Shown here piece after piece: positions 4,749 to 6,421 of a DNA stretch of 6,421 nt. Positions within the stretch are counted from its first letter, which is position 1, and each line of letters begins with the position of its first letter. The notes under the pieces were generated by a model. The model worked only from the letters and a program-made list of their open reading frames with translations. It had not been told where the DNA came from and searched no databases. The stretch covers positions 1-6,421 of the forward strand of contig CAAGAM010000171.1 in NCBI GenBank assembly GCA_900767815.1, written 5' to 3'. The stretch comes from Clostridia bacterium (lineage in GTDB: Bacteria > Bacillota > Clostridia > Christensenellales > Borkfalkiaceae). The position numbers and the translations under genes are program-made.

Positions 4749-5126
4749 TTATCCGAGTATTTTCCAGATATACAGCGGCGCGGTGAGCGTAAACACAAGA
4801 CACGCAAACAATATGCACGGCGCGGTGAACTCGAACTGCCCGTGCTTTCGGTAATCGAAATACGCCGTACCGAGTTTTACGAAAAACAACACCGCGAGAA
4901 TCATATCCACCACAGGGAAGATTACGTTGTTTACCACCCTTTTTATCTGCTCTTTCGCCGTCGTCCACGTCTGTTCCACCGCGCCCGCCACGTCGCCCGG
5001 CTTAGTCGAGGCGGCAAACGCCGATATCCGCGGTTGGCTGATACTTATCGCCACCAACAGAAAAAGTACGACTGCCATTATCATCCACCACGTTCTTCTC
5101 GTATGATTTACTTTCGCTTTGATCAC
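4749..5126 (-). CDS. Pilin-like DUF3852-type membrane protein (VirB2/TrbC position)
   Basis: A 125-residue protein with a classic signal peptide: basic N-terminus, hydrophobic run 15-30, and an AFA-A-like cleavage site near 36-39. The mature part has two more hydrophobic spans (about 69-85 and 101-120). The segment GDVAGAVEQTW (44-54), VVNNVIFPVVDMILAVLFF (64-82), KLGTAYFDYRKHGQFEFTAP (84-103) is what I recognise as DUF3852 from Tn1549-like elements. Small size, cleavable signal, two helices and a place just before the VirB6-like gene fit a VirB2/TrbC pilin. That role is an inference. The start is GTG, decided by AAGGAG 8 nt upstream (5135-5140). Its first 125 nt overlap the 3' end of the preceding gene as read here. 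Confidence 0.78.
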   Translation of the reverse strand: MIKAKVNHTRRTWWMIMAVVLFLLVAISISQPRISAFAASTKPGDVAGAVEQTWTTAKEQIKRVVNNVIFPVVDMILAVLFFVKLGTAYFDYRKHGQFEFTAPCILFACLVFTLTAPLYIWKILG

Positions 5127-5466
5127 AACTTTTGCTCCTTTTCAAAAATTTCGTTACTTCCGCGTTTGACACGCGTTTTACGGGAATTCGCAAGTTCTCG
5201 CAGAATTTTATTTCTTCTTTCATTCCGTTCGAAATCACGTCCCCGAATACCCACGTTTCGTCGCAATACCATAACAGGCTCATCCCCGCGCTCATTCCCA
5301 ACGCCCGCTCCTGCGGGTTGTCGTCGTCCAGACATAGCGCATAGAAATGAGTCGTTATAGGCGCAACTCCTTGCTTTAACGCGTACTTTGTATACAAAAC
5401 CGCGTTTTCTAAATTTTCCTTGACGTTTCCGCCGAGCGGAGCGCAGATATATACTTTCTTTTTCAT
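5002..5466 (-). CDS. DUF4406/DUF7768-like nucleoside 2-deoxyribosyltransferase-fold protein, C-terminus probably frameshifted
   Basis: Residues 1-110 form a complete small Rossmann-like domain: KKVYICAPLGG (3-13), VAPITTHFYALCLDDDNP (34-51), ERALGMSAGMSLLWYCDETWVF (53-74) and GMKEEIKF (81-88). This pattern is common in phage and mobile-element proteins related to nucleoside 2-deoxyribosyltransferases. Substrate and reaction here are unknown. The ATG at 5466 is chosen because the fold begins at once; a GTG at 5499 would add 11 residues but lacks a spaced Shine-Dalgarno. From about residue 112 on, the 42-residue tail is hydrophilic, unlike the family, and is simply another frame of the pilin-like gene. 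One extra T in the T5 run (plus 5144-5148) would instead give the ending KFFEKEQKL and a TGA overlapping the next start as GTGA. Confidence 0.72.
   Translation of the reverse strand: MKKKVYICAPLGGNVKENLENAVLYTKYALKQGVAPITTHFYALCLDDDNPQERALGMSAGMSLLWYCDETWVFGDVISNGMKEEIKFCENLRIPVKRVSNAEVTKFLKRSKSCDQSESKSYEKNVVDDNGSRTFSVGGDKYQPTADIGVCRLD
5135..5140 (-). promoter_or_regulatory. Ribosome binding site deciding the GTG start of the pilin-like gene
   Basis: AAGGAG on the minus strand lies 8 nt before GTG at 5126. Without it, later ATG codons at 5084 and 5078 would be candidates, but those would remove the basic N-terminus of the signal peptide. Confidence 0.7.
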
Positions 5467-5504
5467 ACGCTCATCCGCCCTTTTCGTTTTTCTATCCACC
5501 CCCT

Positions 5505-5876
5505 TTATCCGAAAAACATTATGCCCGCCGACATCGCGTTTTCCACTTCTTCCTGCGATATCTCTTCCGGCTCGGCAAACCTTTTGAGACTTTCCTTTAC
5601 TTCTTCGTCGGTAAGCGAACGGAATTCGTCGCCGTCTTCGCCGACAATGAAAAACGGACCGGCGATTACATCGTTTCCGATTCGTCTGTTTCCACGCATT
5701 CCGTTTAATTTACCTTCTTCGTTACAAATAAGAAGTTTTTCATTATCTAACGGAACTACTTCGATATACCCGCCTACCGCCTCCTGCTCGGCTTTAAGAG
5801 TATTCTCTATCTCCGTTTCATAAGCGGGTTTGCCCGGCTCTACCATTACCACCCGCAATTTATTATCTTCACTCAT
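5505..5876 (-). CDS. DUF3846 domain protein
   Basis: A 123-residue soluble protein that matches DUF3846: LRVVMVEPGKPAYETEI (7-23), LKAEQEAVGGYIEVVPL (27-43), ICNEEGKLNGMRGNRRI (50-66), DVIAGPFFIVGEDGDEFRSL (69-88), then an acidic C-terminus. The family is common in Clostridia conjugative elements and phages and has no known function that I can state. The start at 5876 is fixed by GGAGG (5884-5888) seven bases upstream and by the ATGA overlap with the preceding gene; a longer reading to 5999 would run deep into that gene. The stop lies 38 nt before the next gene, with no terminator seen. Confidence 0.85.
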   Translation of the reverse strand: MSEDNKLRVVMVEPGKPAYETEIENTLKAEQEAVGGYIEVVPLDNEKLLICNEEGKLNGMRGNRRIGNDVIAGPFFIVGEDGDEFRSLTDEEVKESLKRFAEPEEISQEEVENAMSAGIMFFG

Positions 5877-6421
5877 TTTAAATCCTCCATTTTTATTTTT
5901 TTCTGCTCGCTCGTAAGTTCTGCAACTTTTTCGTTCGCCCAGTCCGGAATAAGTTCCAACTTCACCGCACCTATAACTTCGCCGCGTAAAAATACGCACT
6001 TTTCTCCGTCTTTGAGCAATACGCCGTAAATCTTTCGCCCCAGACTATCCGATTTACACCCGAATCCGCCCGTTGCGTAAAACAACTGATCGTCGGACGT
6101 TTTGTATTCGTCTTTCAAAATATCCGGGCGGATAGCGACCACTTTGCCCGCGTAATCGGTCTGATCGTCGTAACAACTCTTAAAATCGTAAAGATGCAGT
6201 TTTACCCATTCTTTTCTTGCTTGATCGACAAATAAATTTACAAGACCGGGATGCGAATTTACCGAATAATTATGACTGTATCGCCATTCTTCTTTCGGAA
6301 TTGCAAAACTTTGCGACCATTCTTTATTGCTTTGCGAATATCTTCCGTCCGTCATTCCTAAATCCACGGTATTTGCAAGCACGCGATTTACTCGGTCGAA
6401 CCCGTATTTTTTTATTGCGGC
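5873..6421 (-). CDS. DUF3849-like mobile-element protein (C-terminal part, cut by window edge)
   Basis: The frame is open to the right edge, so 182 C-terminal residues are visible. The first 13 codons continue without a stop upstream of the GTG at 6382, so that GTG is not the true start. KKYGFDRVNRVLANTVDLG (4-22), DGRYSQSNKEWSQSF (25-39) and VNSHPGLVNLFVDQAR (54-69) match what I remember of the end of DUF3849. They are followed by a second block with KVVAIRPDILKDEYKT (93-108), DQLFYATGGFGC (111-122) and LIPDWANEKVAEL (157-169). Such proteins in Clostridia ICEs are often long and multidomain; the rest would lie outside. It overlaps the DUF3846 gene by ATGA, indicating coupled translation. Function is unknown. 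Confidence 0.72.
   Translation of the reverse strand, partial: AAIKKYGFDRVNRVLANTVDLGMTDGRYSQSNKEWSQSFAIPKEEWRYSHNYSVNSHPGLVNLFVDQARKEWVKLHLYDFKSCYDDQTDYAGKVVAIRPDILKDEYKTSDDQLFYATGGFGCKSDSLGRKIYGVLLKDGEKCVFLRGEVIGAVKLELIPDWANEKVAELTSEQKKIKMEDLK

Noticed and set aside
5123..5160. Programmed -1 frameshift in the T5 run of the deoxyribosyltransferase-like gene
   Set aside because: No X-XXY-YYZ slippery heptamer lies in the right frame and the Shine-Dalgarno-like sequence is downstream, not upstream; mutation or sequencing error is simpler.
4842..5360. Plus-strand 172-codon frame across the pilin-like and deoxyribosyltransferase-like genes
   Set aside because: Arg/His-rich shadow of two recognisable minus-strand genes, with no ribosome binding site seen.

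Overview
This window looks like part of an integrative and conjugative element (ICE) from an anaerobic, gut-type Clostridia member (Bacillota). The reasons are a run of short proteins typical of Tn1549/CTn-like elements (DUF3849-like, DUF3846, DUF3852-like), a Gram-positive style type IV secretion (T4SS) set, and AAGGAG-type ribosome binding sites. The host assignment is an inference; nothing in the window identifies a genus. Every gene I accept lies on the minus strand, so the biological reading direction is from right (6421) to left (1). No stretch longer than 300 bases lacks a gene, and I see no tRNA, rRNA, CRISPR array, IS element or attachment site.

In reading order: (i) accessory ICE genes, with the C-terminal end of a DUF3849-like protein (6421-5873), a DUF3846 protein (5876-5505) and a DUF4406/DUF7768-like deoxyribosyltransferase-fold protein (5466-5002); (ii) the membrane part of the conjugation machine, with a signal-peptide-bearing pilin-like DUF3852 protein (5126-4749), a TrbL/VirB6-like channel protein (4734-3802), an acidic 125-residue protein (3805-3428), a membrane-anchored 154-residue protein (3428-2964) and a VirB3/PrgI-like two-helix protein (2916-2656); (iii) a two-gene cassette of an 83-residue protein (2561-2310) and a HipA/CtkA-like kinase (2313-1405); (iv) a protein resembling the N-terminal domain of the VirB4 group (1343-756); (v) a single-gene cassette encoding an unknown 113-residue protein (671-330); (vi) the first 81 residues of a VirB4-like ATPase of the CD1110 type (243-1, running off the edge).

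Many junctions in the transfer operon are tightly coupled (ATGA or TAATG overlaps). Two insertions break this pattern. The kinase pair and the 113-residue gene each have their own sigma70-type promoter (TTGACT-N17-TATAAT and TTGACT-N18-TATTAT), a leader of only about 17-18 nt, and their own intrinsic terminator just after the last gene. They therefore look like phage-moron-style cargo cassettes set between conserved T4SS genes. As a result each VirB4-related gene sits directly behind an intrinsic terminator, with almost no room for a promoter of its own.

The most interesting items are the HipA-like kinase with a partner that shows no helix-turn-helix, the paired nested cassettes, the terminators in front of the ATPase genes, and a 125-nt overlap between the deoxyribosyltransferase-like gene and the pilin-like gene that looks like the trace of a one-base frameshift.
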